Source of the DNA: Psychromonas sp. SP041
GTDB taxonomy: Bacteria > Pseudomonadota > Gammaproteobacteria > Enterobacterales > Psychromonadaceae
Reading direction: 5' to 3'
Length of the DNA: 39,402 nt
NCBI RefSeq assembly: GCF_000470315.2
Contig: NZ_CBRF02000043.1
Coordinates: forward strand, 1-39,402
Position 1 is the first letter of the stretch, and each line of letters begins with the position of its first letter. Positions 1 through 8,530 of this stretch are shown in pieces. A model generated the notes under the pieces. It was not told where the DNA came from. It saw only the letters and a list, made by a program, of their open reading frames with translations, and made no database searches. The translations under genes and the position numbers were made by a program.

Positions 1-210
1 CTTCGTGGTTAAATAGTTTTTTGATTTTAAAAGACAACAAGCAACCACAAAGTCGCTTCGCTGGACGAAGAACACGAAGAAAGCCCTTACAATAAATGTT
101 TTGAATTAACCTTCTCCACCCATCAAATCTTCGTGGTTAAATCGGTTTTTGATTTTAAAAGACAACAAGCAACCACAAAGTCCCTTCGCTGCACGAAGAA
201 CATCAAGAAA
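1..210. repeat. Two copies of an 82-bp intergenic repeat, 128-bp period
   Basis: Bases 1-82 and 129-210 are direct copies with about 6 mismatches, separated by 46 unrelated bases. Each copy starts CTTCGTGGTT and carries an almost complementary AACCACAAAG about 40 bases in, so it can fold on itself. It ends in short GAAGAA-type direct repeats. The first copy begins at the window edge, so the array may extend to the left. A 79-codon open frame (133-372) begins inside the second copy; it has no recognisable family and I do not call it a gene. Confidence 0.8.
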
Positions 211-373
211 CTAACTAAAATAGTTTGCGCTGTAGCGGTATTACTTTGCCTACTTTGTCACTACAACTTGAAAATAGAGCGAACAATTCATCTGTTCCTA
301 ACCAAACTGATGAAGCCTTATGAGCAATCGTGCTATGCAAAATACTCTTTAATCACTCATGATAATAGGTAAT

Positions 374-1744
374 TTAGTTACTATTCATAGAGCTTAAAAT
401 CGTGTGTATCTCTTGCTCAGAAAAATCAGTCTGATCATTAAGATAATCTAACGCTGAGTCTGTATTCTCTTGGTATAATTGAGTAAAAATAAGATATTGC
501 ATTTCGTCTACATCATAATTATTTTTAATTTCTTTTATCCATTTTTGAGCAATGTTAATGTCATTTTGTTGTACAGCGATTTGAGCCAAAGAAAATCCTG
601 CGTCACTATTACCTATATCAACGGATGATAGCCAATCACTGGCTGCAGACAAGTCTTGTTCCGCCCAATGATAGATGATCGTATCAAATGCTTGCTGACG
701 CTTGTCATCACTTTCAAAATAATCAATATAATTTAAAGCTGTTGGAATATCGCTACGCATTAATATCCCTACCATCTGTTGCTGCATCGCATCACGAACT
801 TCATCACTCGATATATTATCGATAAGTGATATCGTATTGTCGGTCGTACTATGAGATAAAATAAGTGGCAAAATAGCTTCGATAATAGTGTCATTGAAGT
901 CATTATGGGGTAATGACAATAGCGCTAAAGCAATATTATCAGCATCAAATCCCTCTTCGCTAACTAATTGAAATGTTTTAGTGGTGATTGCATCGATGAT
1001 GGCAGCAGTAATTGACGGGTCTTTATCTGATAATAAATACAAAGATGAAAGTGCAACATCTATATCCTCTTCAATCACTAGACTATATATTGGTAGTCCG
1101 TATTGTTGATATGCGACGTTGTTTTGACTAACCCAGCCAACTGCATCAAACATATCCGTGTCGATCCATTTTTGTATGATGTTAAAGGTTGATTTATTAC
1201 GTAAATCAATCTCATTTATTTTTTCAGTATATTGAATAGCTAACTGCGGTGAAATACTAATATTCTGAGACAACTCAACAATCACAAAGTCTAATTTAGT
1301 ACCCGTCTTCGTCGTTAATAACCATGTATTGAGGGTATCAGAGTCAATATCAGACCAAGCCGTCATCGCTAATAACAACATGGAGAAACGAAAATTCTCA
1401 TCTTTTAAATTTAATAAATAAGCCATTACACTTTCAGGCTCTTTCGACATCCATAGCACAAAGAATGCCTTGTATTGAGTCTCTGTGTATTGTTTATTAC
1501 CAGCAACAATAACTTGTTGAAGTAAGGTGATTAGTTCCGAGCTATCACTTACGTTTTGATAACGATTTTTATCATTATGATTCATTTCATTATGAGGCAG
1601 CATTGAGGTAGTTTGATGATTAAGAGTAGTTGATATAGTTGATTTTTTTGACTCATCAAAGATGACGTTTTTAAGTAATACAATGAGTAAAAAAGTAGTT
1701 AACAGTGCTATGAATAGCGTTTTAATAAGACGAGAAAGAATCAA
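374..1744 (-). CDS. Membrane-anchored helical-repeat protein of unknown function
   Basis: A 456-residue protein. Residues about 5-27 form one hydrophobic helix, followed by a polar Ser/Thr/Asn/His-rich linker to about residue 60. The rest is predicted as alpha-helical hairpins in which units of the type 'W..xDxxxAxxWL' recur (for example WAEQDLSAASDWLSS near residue 365 and a related unit just after), as in TPR/Sel1-like solenoids. This suggests a protein anchored in the inner membrane with a periplasmic binding domain. The first codon is TTG; an in-frame stop lies five codons upstream and there is no in-frame ATG before the membrane helix, so TTG is the most likely start. I do not recognise the family. 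Confidence 0.75.
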   Translation of the reverse strand: MILSRLIKTLFIALLTTFLLIVLLKNVIFDESKKSTISTTLNHQTTSMLPHNEMNHNDKNRYQNVSDSSELITLLQQVIVAGNKQYTETQYKAFFVLWMSKEPESVMAYLLNLKDENFRFSMLLLAMTAWSDIDSDTLNTWLLTTKTGTKLDFVIVELSQNISISPQLAIQYTEKINEIDLRNKSTFNIIQKWIDTDMFDAVGWVSQNNVAYQQYGLPIYSLVIEEDIDVALSSLYLLSDKDPSITAAIIDAITTKTFQLVSEEGFDADNIALALLSLPHNDFNDTIIEAILPLILSHSTTDNTISLIDNISSDEVRDAMQQQMVGILMRSDIPTALNYIDYFESDDKRQQAFDTIIYHWAEQDLSAASDWLSSVDIGNSDAGFSLAQIAVQQNDINIAQKWIKEIKNNYDVDEMQYLIFTQLYQENTDSALDYLNDQTDFSEQEIHTILSSMNSN

Positions 1745-1782
1745 AATAGCATCACTTTAATAGTTAAGGTCGATGATTGAAA

Positions 1783-1814
1783 ACGCCTTAAAACATGAGT
1801 AGATTTTAAGGCGT
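1783..1814 (-). terminator. Terminator of the NLP gene
   Basis: ACGCCTTAAAA and TTTTAAGGCGT form a perfect 11-bp stem with a 10-base loop about 70 bases after the NLP stop codon. In the minus direction the stem is followed by TTTT, which fits a rho-independent terminator separating the NLP gene from the helical-repeat gene. Confidence 0.6.
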
Positions 1815-1886
1815 GTTGAACTCAAAAAAAATCATTCAAACATTTAGTAGTAAATATAATGAGTGAGTTATTATGACGAAAATACC

Positions 1887-2636
1887 TTATAACCCTAGAG
1901 CATCTTTCGCTTTTTCTACTTCATTTTGAAATTTATTATCTCTATTTCTTACTGGTACTACCGCATTTCCAAAATCTCTAATATTTAAGGAATTTCTAGC
2001 AGCATCTGTCATCAATCCCCAGATAATAGCTCTATGTTTATCAACTGAACCTTTAGACCCTTCAGCAAAGCTGTGCGTAACACTCCCATGAAAATCATAG
2101 TTTATGTATATATGGGTATTGTTATTGCCACCACGATTAGGGTTTGTGCTTGCAGAAAGACCGCCATGGGCTGAATACACTGCACCTATTATTTTTTCAT
2201 TGCTTGAGTTATAAGTATCATTGTAATTTTCAACAAACACCATCACATATTCCCAATCATGACGATGACCGATTGAGGCAACTAAATATCCATTATCTTT
2301 AGGAAAGTAATAGGCATACATAATTGCAGTTACCGTATCGTTTATTTCAACACCACGCACATAAACTTGTTGCTTGGTATCTAAACTACAATTCCCACCA
2401 TTACTACCCGAATCTTTTAGCCCAGCATTCCAGTTACCATCGGCATCAACAGCCGTATAAGGGTGACAACCATCGCCAATATTTAATAACGGTAGATAAC
2501 GTTGTGTAAGTGTATTTGTAAGGCCAGATATCGGCTCAAGAGAATCGTGAGGCACTGAACTAGCAGCAAAAGAAACATTGGATGAAAAAGAGGCTATCGC
2601 GATGAGGCCTCCTCCTAACAATTTTGTAATATTCAT
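1887..2636 (-). CDS. Secreted NLP (necrosis- and ethylene-inducing peptide 1-like, NPP1) protein
   Basis: A 249-residue protein with a signal peptide (about 1-24, ending VSFA). It carries the NLP family heptapeptide in the form GHRHDWE at 123-129, which in characterised NLPs contributes to the metal-binding, membrane-acting site. Two cysteines (57 and 83) sit in the N-terminal half, as in type 1 NLPs. NLPs bind sphingolipid head groups and lyse eudicot plant membranes; in marine bacteria the target is unknown. It stands alone between terminator 1783-1814 and a gap with Fur-like boxes. Family assignment is firm; toxicity is inference. Confidence 0.92.
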   Translation of the reverse strand: MNITKLLGGGLIAIASFSSNVSFAASSVPHDSLEPISGLTNTLTQRYLPLLNIGDGCHPYTAVDADGNWNAGLKDSGSNGGNCSLDTKQQVYVRGVEINDTVTAIMYAYYFPKDNGYLVASIGHRHDWEYVMVFVENYNDTYNSSNEKIIGAVYSAHGGLSASTNPNRGGNNNTHIYINYDFHGSVTHSFAEGSKGSVDKHRAIIWGLMTDAARNSLNIRDFGNAVVPVRNRDNKFQNEVEKAKDALGL

Positions 2637-2657
2637 AATAGACTCATATATTTAAAA

Positions 2658-2670
2658 AATGATTCTCATT
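2658..2670. promoter_or_regulatory. Fur-like box upstream of the NLP gene
   Basis: AATGATTCTCATT is a 5+3+5 palindrome close to the core of the Fur consensus (TGATAATNATTATCA type), 22 bases before the NLP start codon. It implies iron repression of NLP. Similarity was judged by eye only. Confidence 0.45.
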
Positions 2671-2746
2671 TATCAAAAAACTTAATAAGTAAGGTCGATA
2701 CTCTTAAAAGAGCGTGATCATACTACCTACTCAAATTAAGCAACAA

Positions 2747-2762
2747 TAATCATTACCATTAA
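2747..2762. promoter_or_regulatory. Second, weaker Fur-like site
   Basis: On the minus strand this reads TTAATGGTAATGATTA, which resembles two adjacent GATAAT-type hexamers of a Fur site, about 110 bases upstream of the NLP start. It is weaker than the site at 2658 but supports it. Confidence 0.3.
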
Positions 2763-2966
2763 AAATGTGACATAGTTCGCTTATTTAATATCACTAAAGA
2801 TATAATAAAAGTATCTTTTTAAGGTTTTAAATTTACTAAATCTTTAAATTATCTTATTTAACAAATAAAATAATTTTTTATTATCAACATCTCAATGGGC
2901 TCACCCATTAGCGCTTTTCTATAAAGGAATGGCTGATTCCAGTCACTCCTTGATCACCTGAACATA

Positions 2967-3911
2967 TTAATGGGTTAATTTATCTACGACTAAACAAGCC
3001 GCCGCTAAATCAGACAGTGCAGTCCCGACGGTTTTAAAAACGGTAATTTCTTCTTCTGTTTGTCGTCCTTGATGTTGACCTCTGGCAAGTTCGGCCAACT
3101 CAGCTTTGACATCACCTTTACTAAACACACCTTCTTCGATAGGTATTAATAACTCACCTGCTTCACTTAATACATTTAAGCGGCTATCAACAAAAACATT
3201 GGCTTTGGTAATTAAAGTTGTGTCACATTCACGACGGTTTGGTGAATGATTTCCGACAAAATCAGTGTGCGTACCCGGTTTTACCCATTCACCTAAAATT
3301 AATGGCTCGCCAGCACCCGTCGCACAGCTAATGATATCTGCTTGACCTGCCGCACTTTCAAGATCGGTAATGGCTACAACGGTTATGTCTGGGCGTTTTT
3401 TACGTACCTGCTCTGCCACTTTTTCAGATTTTTCTAAACTACGCCCCCAAATATTTATATGGGTAATGGGTCTAACGCTAGAATGAGCTAATGCCATATA
3501 CGACGCTAGATAACCGGTACCACAAACTAATAAACGGCTAGCATTTTTACGTGACAGATATTGACTACCCAAAGCAGAGACTGCAGCGGTTCGCCAGTAA
3601 GTAACACTGGAACCGTCAACTAAAGCTAAAGGCTCTCCAGTTTCGCGTTTAAACATTAAAATCTTTGAATATAAGCGATCTAGCCCCTTAGGACCGTTTT
3701 CAGGGAAATGGGTAAAGGCTTTAACGCCAATTGCTTTATTGTTCCAAGCGGGTAATACGGCAAATCCATCGCCATGGTCATTGTCCTCTTCCAAAGAAAA
3801 TACATTACGCTGCGGCATACCGTGATTACCTGCAAACGTTTGCTCTATTGCAGGGATCAATTCTTCAAAATTCATTGTCTGATGAACTTCAGACGCTTCG
3901 ATTACATGCAT
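2967..3911 (-). CDS. Ornithine cyclodeaminase / mu-crystallin family NAD(P)-dependent enzyme
   Basis: 314 residues, the usual length of the family. A Rossmann nucleotide-binding motif is visible (VCGTGYLASYMALA near 128-141), preceded by the GVKAF and DGSSVTYWRTAAVSALG segments typical of the N-terminal substrate half. Members include ornithine cyclodeaminase, L-alanine dehydrogenase, Delta1-pyrroline/piperideine-2-carboxylate reductase and EutC of ectoine breakdown; the sequence alone does not separate these. An AAGGA ribosome site lies 9 bases before the ATG. The TRAP operon upstream ends in a hairpin and a 336-base gap, so co-transcription is unlikely, but both may serve uptake and breakdown of an amino or imino acid. 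Confidence 0.85.
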   Translation of the reverse strand: MHVIEASEVHQTMNFEELIPAIEQTFAGNHGMPQRNVFSLEEDNDHGDGFAVLPAWNNKAIGVKAFTHFPENGPKGLDRLYSKILMFKRETGEPLALVDGSSVTYWRTAAVSALGSQYLSRKNASRLLVCGTGYLASYMALAHSSVRPITHINIWGRSLEKSEKVAEQVRKKRPDITVVAITDLESAAGQADIISCATGAGEPLILGEWVKPGTHTDFVGNHSPNRRECDTTLITKANVFVDSRLNVLSEAGELLIPIEEGVFSKGDVKAELAELARGQHQGRQTEEEITVFKTVGTALSDLAAACLVVDKLTH

Positions 3912-4247
3912 TTTATGATTTCCTTTGATAAATAATTATTTACAAATGAGTTTTACTGACAGCTACTAGGCATGCATAGTGATTATTCGTCACGCTATTT
4001 TCACCATCAATTTAAATAATGCATGCACTTCGCAATAGTTAATTGATGCTGACACAGGGGATGATTGTGTACGTGGTTCTCACGAATATTTGCTAGAGCA
4101 ATATTTTAATATGAATTGAATGCCTAGCATGTCGTAAATTATGGGAATGTTGTATTGGTATAGAGACATCAACTTAGTTATTCGTCATGGTGTTCAGCTT
4201 TTGTATAACCCAGAGCAACATGGCTACTGGGTTATACATTTTCTGAA
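3912..4247. other. Intergenic gap between OCD-family gene and TRAP operon
   Basis: 336 bases with no credible gene. It should carry the promoter of the OCD-family gene at its left end and the hairpin 4202-4238 at its right end. The 63-codon plus frame starting at 4141 runs into the antisense of dctM and is not supported. Confidence 0.5.
4202..4238. terminator. Perfect 12-bp hairpin after the TRAP operon
   Basis: TGTATAACCCAG and CTGGGTTATACA are perfectly complementary with a 13-base loop, ending 9 bases after the dctM stop. The run of T follows the stem on the plus strand (TTTTCTG) rather than on the minus, so it is not a textbook terminator for the operon. Its position suggests transcription end or mRNA 3'-end protection. 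Confidence 0.5.
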
Positions 4248-5573
4248 TTACCAGTCTTTAGTGCCAAGAACACGCGGTAACCAGAGCGCAGTTTCTGGAA
4301 AAGCGAGTATGACAAATAGGACAACCAATTGAATGCCGATAAAAGGAACGACACCTGCGTACATGTGCTTTAGCGTTATACTCGGCGGTGAAATAGCTCT
4401 TAAATAGAAGATTGACGGGGCGAGTGGCGGCGTTAGGTAGCTGGTTTGTAATACCACTAAGAACGCAACACAGAACCAAATGTCGTCAAAACCTAACAAA
4501 CGGACAATTGGAATGGCAACTGGAATAATGATCAGCACAACCGACATCATATCCAGTAAAAAACCTGCAATAAAGGCAATGAAAAGAATCAAGCCAAGGA
4601 CGGTAGTTGGACTGAAACCAGACCCTGTTAGCAGTGATTGCACGGTTTGCATGCCACCTGTCGCAAAGAAGATGCCTGCAAACATGTTGCCAGCCATTAC
4701 AATCAATAAGATCATTGCGGTAATGTTTACTGTGCTCAACATCGACTCCCAAAGGACCTTTAATTTGCAGCTTCTATAACAAACAGACAAAATAACAGCG
4801 CCTAATGCACCACAAGCTGATGCTTCAGTTGGTGTTGCCAGCCCCAGTAAAATAGTACCGAGAACCGTAAAGATCAGAGCAGCTGCGGGAATGATTGCTG
4901 TAACGGTGACTTTCAATCTTTCAGCCAATGAGACGCCGGGTTCATTATCTATTTCTCGTGGTGCCATATCGGGTTTAAAATACGCGATGGCAATGACATA
5001 GATAATAAATAAAGCAGCCATTAATAGGCCAGGTATAAGCAAACCATTAAATAACTGACCCACTGATATTCCTGCAACTGGCCCTAATACAATCACGGTA
5101 ATAGAAGGCGGAATAGCAGTACCTAACGAACCACTTGCGCAAATGACCCCAGATAGTAAGCGTTTATCATATTGGTGTTTCAGCATGACAGGAATAGTCA
5201 GTAGACCAATAACTGCTTCGGTTGCACCGACAACACCACTTGACGCTGCAAATATAGCACCAAGGATAATAGTCCCTACACCAATTCCACCCGGAAGACG
5301 CTTTGTCCATAAATGTATAGCGTGAAACAGTCGCTCTGCTATGCCAGATTTTTCTAACATAGCCCCCATAAATATAAATAACGGAACCGCAGCCAATATA
5401 GAGTTGGATGCAGTTTCTTCAATTTTTGTTAGTAGTTGATAGGCTGTTACGTCACCAAACATTATTAAGCCGAAAATAGCGGCTGTTAGAAGCATTGCAA
5501 AAGCAATCTGAACACCTGCAAAGATAAATAAGATAAGTACAGGAAACATCAAAATAGGTAGAAACTCATTCAT
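4248..5573 (-). CDS. TRAP transporter large permease, DctM family
   Basis: 441 residues, the usual size of a separate DctM subunit, with about 12 hydrophobic segments. Visible family features include the opening run of helices with FPVLILFIFAGVQIAFAM, the LFIFMGAMLEKSGIAERL segment and the glycine-rich AASSGVVGATEAVIGLL segment. DctM carries the sodium-coupled solute path across the inner membrane. Its ATG overlaps the end of dctQ by 4 bases, which indicates translational coupling. It is the last gene of the dctP-dctQ-dctM operon. Confidence 0.95.
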   Translation of the reverse strand: MNEFLPILMFPVLILFIFAGVQIAFAMLLTAAIFGLIMFGDVTAYQLLTKIEETASNSILAAVPLFIFMGAMLEKSGIAERLFHAIHLWTKRLPGGIGVGTIILGAIFAASSGVVGATEAVIGLLTIPVMLKHQYDKRLLSGVICASGSLGTAIPPSITVIVLGPVAGISVGQLFNGLLIPGLLMAALFIIYVIAIAYFKPDMAPREIDNEPGVSLAERLKVTVTAIIPAAALIFTVLGTILLGLATPTEASACGALGAVILSVCYRSCKLKVLWESMLSTVNITAMILLIVMAGNMFAGIFFATGGMQTVQSLLTGSGFSPTTVLGLILFIAFIAGFLLDMMSVVLIIIPVAIPIVRLLGFDDIWFCVAFLVVLQTSYLTPPLAPSIFYLRAISPPSITLKHMYAGVVPFIGIQLVVLFVILAFPETALWLPRVLGTKDW

Positions 5574-6088
5574 ATTAAGTCATCCTCTTTTCCACTAGTC
5601 AGGGTGGAGATGGCTTTAATAAGCTCTGCAATCAGTTGCAGAACTAGCAATAAAAATCCTAAGAACCAAGTAAAGTAAATAGGCCAAACGATTGGATTCC
5701 ATGCTGAGCGTCCAGAACGTTCACCACTTTCAAAAGCCTCATAAAAATAATAAGCCAGCTCCCATGTTAGCCACATGAGGATTGGCAACAACATGAAGTA
5801 AAATACCATTCGAATAAACGCAACGACTCTGATTGGCATTTTCATGGTGAGTAAATCTACACTTACATGTTGCTTTAGGCGAAGCGCATTCGCCATCCCA
5901 AGTACGAAAAGAGTCCCCATTACCATATAGCTAATTTCAAATGCCCAAACAGTCGGCGAGCCTAAAACATGTCGGCTAAAAACTTCGATAATCAATGCAG
6001 CAACAAGCGGTAGTATTAATAGTGCTGCAATGCCACCAAAAAACCGTGTTGTCATTTCTATTATTTTTATTATCTTGATATGAATCAT
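5570..6088 (-). CDS. TRAP transporter small permease, DctQ family
   Basis: 172 residues with four hydrophobic segments. It contains the family signature 'EVFSRHVLGSPTVWAFEISY' near residue 35 and the periplasmic-side 'SAWNPIVWPIY' segment near residue 130. DctQ pairs with DctM to form the membrane complex. An AGGA ribosome site lies 8 bases before the ATG at 6088. It lies 74 bases downstream of dctP and overlaps dctM by 4 bases. Confidence 0.93.
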   Translation of the reverse strand: MIHIKIIKIIEMTTRFFGGIAALLILPLVAALIIEVFSRHVLGSPTVWAFEISYMVMGTLFVLGMANALRLKQHVSVDLLTMKMPIRVVAFIRMVFYFMLLPILMWLTWELAYYFYEAFESGERSGRSAWNPIVWPIYFTWFLGFLLLVLQLIAELIKAISTLTSGKEDDLI

Positions 6089-6162
6089 GGTATTCCTAAT
6101 GTGACTGATCCGAATAGGTGAAAAAAGGGAAGAGACCGTAATTCAGCCACTTCCCTTATTTG

Positions 6163-7224
6163 TTATAGTTCTGATTCTCCAATTTTTAGGCGATACTCTG
6201 ACCAGTTATTCATATCTTCTTTAAACTTACGCTGAGAAGTCAGCACTTTTGCAAACCAAGGATTTTTTGCAGCGTTTTCGTCTTCCCATGCCATTGTTTC
6301 TTCAAGAATTTTGGTGATAAAGCTAGGGTCTAAATTAACGATTTCGTTCTTACCATCTTTTAATTCTTGGTAAGCGGCTAAATCAGCGTATGAAGATGCA
6401 AGCCATGAATCGAATACAGAGAGTTTAGCTGAGCTGCGTAGCACGTTTTGCTCTTGCTCGTTTAAACTATCCCATTTGCGTTTGTTTACCTGACATTCAA
6501 GTACACCACCAGATTGATGCACACCAGGAACCATTACGTATTTAGCAACTTCATGAAAACCAGTCGGCTTATTCAGTTCTGGGCTTCCCCATTCAGCAGC
6601 ATCAATTACGCCACGTTCAAGTGCACTATAAATTTCACTACCTGCCATAACAACCGTAGATGCTCCCAAGCGAGAGGCGATTTCAGCCCATGCACCTGAC
6701 GTTCTTAGACGTAAACCTTGAAAATCTTCCAGCGTTTGCACTTTTTTACTTGAGTGAAGAAAAATTTCAGTACCTAAAACTGAACAAGGAAACGCGACAA
6801 CTTTAGATTTTTCTAAACGAAATTGTTCGTATAGTTCAAGACCGCCACCTTTATATATCCATAACATAAACTCTTCTGGTGTTAATCCACTTGAGTGTCC
6901 AGCGAGTAATGATGTCGTTGGATCTACGCCATAGTCATAGCTAATATAATTATGGCTTAACTGTGCGACTCCTGACTTTACCGTTTCAGTCACTTTTAAT
7001 GCACTGCCTAAGGTGCCACCTGGAAATACTTTGATATTAAAGTCACCGTTACTCAGCATGTTCACGTGATTTGCAAAATTTTGAGCATCACGCTCTAACC
7101 AAGGACCGCCTGACCATGGTGTTGCCATGCGCCAATCTTTTTCAGCAGCACTAATGGAGGTACTAGTAGACATTACCGCAGTGGCGATTAATGACATTGT
7201 TAATAGTTTTTTAAGTGATTTCAT
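6163..7224 (-). CDS. TRAP transporter periplasmic binding protein, DctP family
   Basis: About 353 residues with a signal peptide (cleavage near SISA-AEKDW). The sequence follows the DctP fold: an early 'PGGTLGS' loop, 'GLRLRTSGAWAEIASRLGASTVVMAGSE' with the conserved arginine that binds a substrate carboxylate, and 'ALERGVIDAAEWGSP'. The latter resembles binding proteins for keto or carboxylic acids such as TakP, but the ligand is not determined. Two in-frame ATGs lie 6 bases apart. The ribosome site AAGGA abuts the first (7230) and is 6 bases from the second, so I chose 7224. Confidence 0.92.
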   Translation of the reverse strand: MKSLKKLLTMSLIATAVMSTSTSISAAEKDWRMATPWSGGPWLERDAQNFANHVNMLSNGDFNIKVFPGGTLGSALKVTETVKSGVAQLSHNYISYDYGVDPTTSLLAGHSSGLTPEEFMLWIYKGGGLELYEQFRLEKSKVVAFPCSVLGTEIFLHSSKKVQTLEDFQGLRLRTSGAWAEIASRLGASTVVMAGSEIYSALERGVIDAAEWGSPELNKPTGFHEVAKYVMVPGVHQSGGVLECQVNKRKWDSLNEQEQNVLRSSAKLSVFDSWLASSYADLAAYQELKDGKNEIVNLDPSFITKILEETMAWEDENAAKNPWFAKVLTSQRKFKEDMNNWSEYRLKIGESEL

Positions 7225-7404
7225 GTTCATTCCTTTGTTTCCAGTTAGTTCAGTGATTTATTAAAGTTAGAGCAGAGTTATTGGCTGATAATTAAGAACA
7301 TCATTAAGAATTTCACTTCTCAAATATTCAGTCAAATTGGTGGTGGATAAGTAGAATAAGTCTCATTTTTCGTTTGATCTAAGCATTATCAACACCTCAT
7401 TATT

Positions 7405-7434
7405 AGTGTTAGAAAGTGTTAGAGAGTGTTAACA
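7405..7434. promoter_or_regulatory. Three 10-bp direct repeats AGTGTTAGAR upstream of dctP
   Basis: AGTGTTAGAA, AGTGTTAGAG and AGTGTTAACA follow one another at an exact 10-bp period, so all three lie on one face of the helix. An inverted AACAC half-site sits just to the left (7391-7395). The cluster is about 180 bases upstream of dctP, which suits a binding site for an activator or repressor. The protein is unknown. Confidence 0.4.
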
Positions 7435-8190
7435 ACTTGCTATCGTTTTTTTAATTTTCTGTTGTAAGTTTTTTCATATTTATTTTGTTAAAGCAAATTT
7501 GGAGCCAACACAAAGACGAGCTCACAAAATTAAAAACAACGCTATTTAAATTAACAATTTATGAGGAAATATCATTATTAATGGCAATGTATTAAGAGTA
7601 CAAAAAACAGCTTATTTGAGTAAAGATAAGGAGCATTAAAAGTGCAGTTAGCACCACGATGATCCATTTATAAACTTCCTCATCTTTTTGATAATAAGGA
7701 GAATAATTGGTATTGATTGATCATTAGCGCTCAGCGTTGCCATCACTTCATTATCTATGTTACCGACTTGCTAATAGTTTGTATCTGAAGTCACATTATC
7801 ATTAAACCTGTTATTAGAACTGACAGATTAGTTGATAGCCGTCGCAAAATAGCAACATTGCCATCACAAAAATGTAATAGTTGTTAAGCATCTATCTTAT
7901 ACAGTCTATTTTGATTATTTTTACGGAAGCATAAGTAATTATCTTTATGTTTATGTTTATGAACAACTTAACCTAACTCTGCTATAGGTATGACCAAATG
8001 CTTAAAATGTAAAGTCATACATTTATTTAAGATTTAAAAAATAACGTTGTTTTTTAGTGAAAAAATTAATGAAAGTTATAGGAAAATAATCGTTTTCAGA
8101 GATGAAAAGTTTTAATCGTCATTAATTCATGTTCTACATAGCGATAGCAATTATCAATCAAAACACATTATTCAGGCGTTAACTTAGACA

Positions 8191-8280
8191 CCAATACAAG
8201 GCGTAATATGATGAAATAGCGAGTCCTTATCAAATATTACAACGCAGTATTAGTTTTCGAATTGGCGACCCGCAGGACTT
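8191..8280. repeat. Degraded copy of a dispersed intergenic repeat (relative at 35199-35290)
   Basis: The stretch shares an ordered series of blocks with 35199-35290: CAAGGCGYAAYATGATGA, AGTCCTTATC, CAACGCAG, GTTTTC and CGACCC. Overall identity is roughly 70% by eye. The copy at 35151-35326 has inverted ends; this one has lost them. Confidence 0.6.
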
Positions 8281-8297
8281 TCTTAGCCTTGAGCTTT

Positions 8298-8421
8298 GAT
8301 TTTTGATTTTTGATTTTTGATTTTTGATTTTTGATTTTTGATTTTTAAATCTTAAATCTTAAATCTTAAATCTTAAATCTTAAATCTTAAATCTTAAATA
8401 GTGAATGGTGAATGGTGAATG
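8298..8421. repeat. Three consecutive 7-bp tandem arrays
   Basis: Seven perfect GATTTTT units (8298-8346) run directly into seven perfect AAATCTT units (8347-8395). After AAATA come three GTGAATG units (8401-8421). All three motifs are different heptamers, so unit length is conserved but sequence is not. The arrays end 16 bases before the terminator of the carboxypeptidase gene. Confidence 0.9.
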
Positions 8422-8438
8422 GTATATATGACAAATAA

Positions 8439-8472
8439 AAAAAGGCTAGACAGTAATCTGCCTAGCCTTTTT
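8439..8472. terminator. Terminator of the carboxypeptidase gene, usable in both directions
   Basis: AAAAAGGCTAG pairs with CTAGCCTTTTT, and an inner CAG/CTG extends the stem past one mismatch around a TAAT loop. T-runs follow on either strand. It lies about 60 bases after the M32 carboxypeptidase stop. Confidence 0.85.
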
Positions 8473-8530
8473 CTTTATCGACACAGTTGTTTATCTAAAC
8501 GGTTGCTTAGTTAATTCGTTATCTAAACAA

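Larger units (their letters stand above)
2637..2966. other. Upstream region of the NLP gene, no gene seen
   Basis: 330 bases, very AT-rich after 2760. It contains the two Fur-like sites listed separately. I find no convincing open frame, and no strong hairpin after the downstream-facing OCD-family gene. Confidence 0.5.
7231..8530. other. 1.3-kb gap with regulatory, relic and repeat sequence
   Basis: From right to left in the direction of dctP: the terminator of the carboxypeptidase gene (8439-8472), three 7-bp tandem arrays (8298-8421), a degraded intergenic repeat (8191-8280), and the AGTGTTA triplet near 7405. On the minus strand 7592-7717 is a 42-codon open stretch. It encodes a polar segment, then a hydrophobic helix (WIIVVLTALLMLLIFTQ), and has no start codon. 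It may be a relic of a small membrane protein gene. The remainder is AT-rich with nothing recognised. Confidence 0.5.

Noticed and set aside
133-372. 79-codon plus frame at the left end
   Set aside because: It begins inside the second copy of the 82-bp repeat and shows no family or ribosome site.
4141-4779. Open frames on the plus strand (63 and 99 codons) and alternate minus frames within dctM
   Set aside because: They are antisense or out-of-frame shadows of the clear dctM gene.
8298-8421. Possible CRISPR array
   Set aside because: The units are 7 bases and contiguous, with no spacers and no cas genes nearby.
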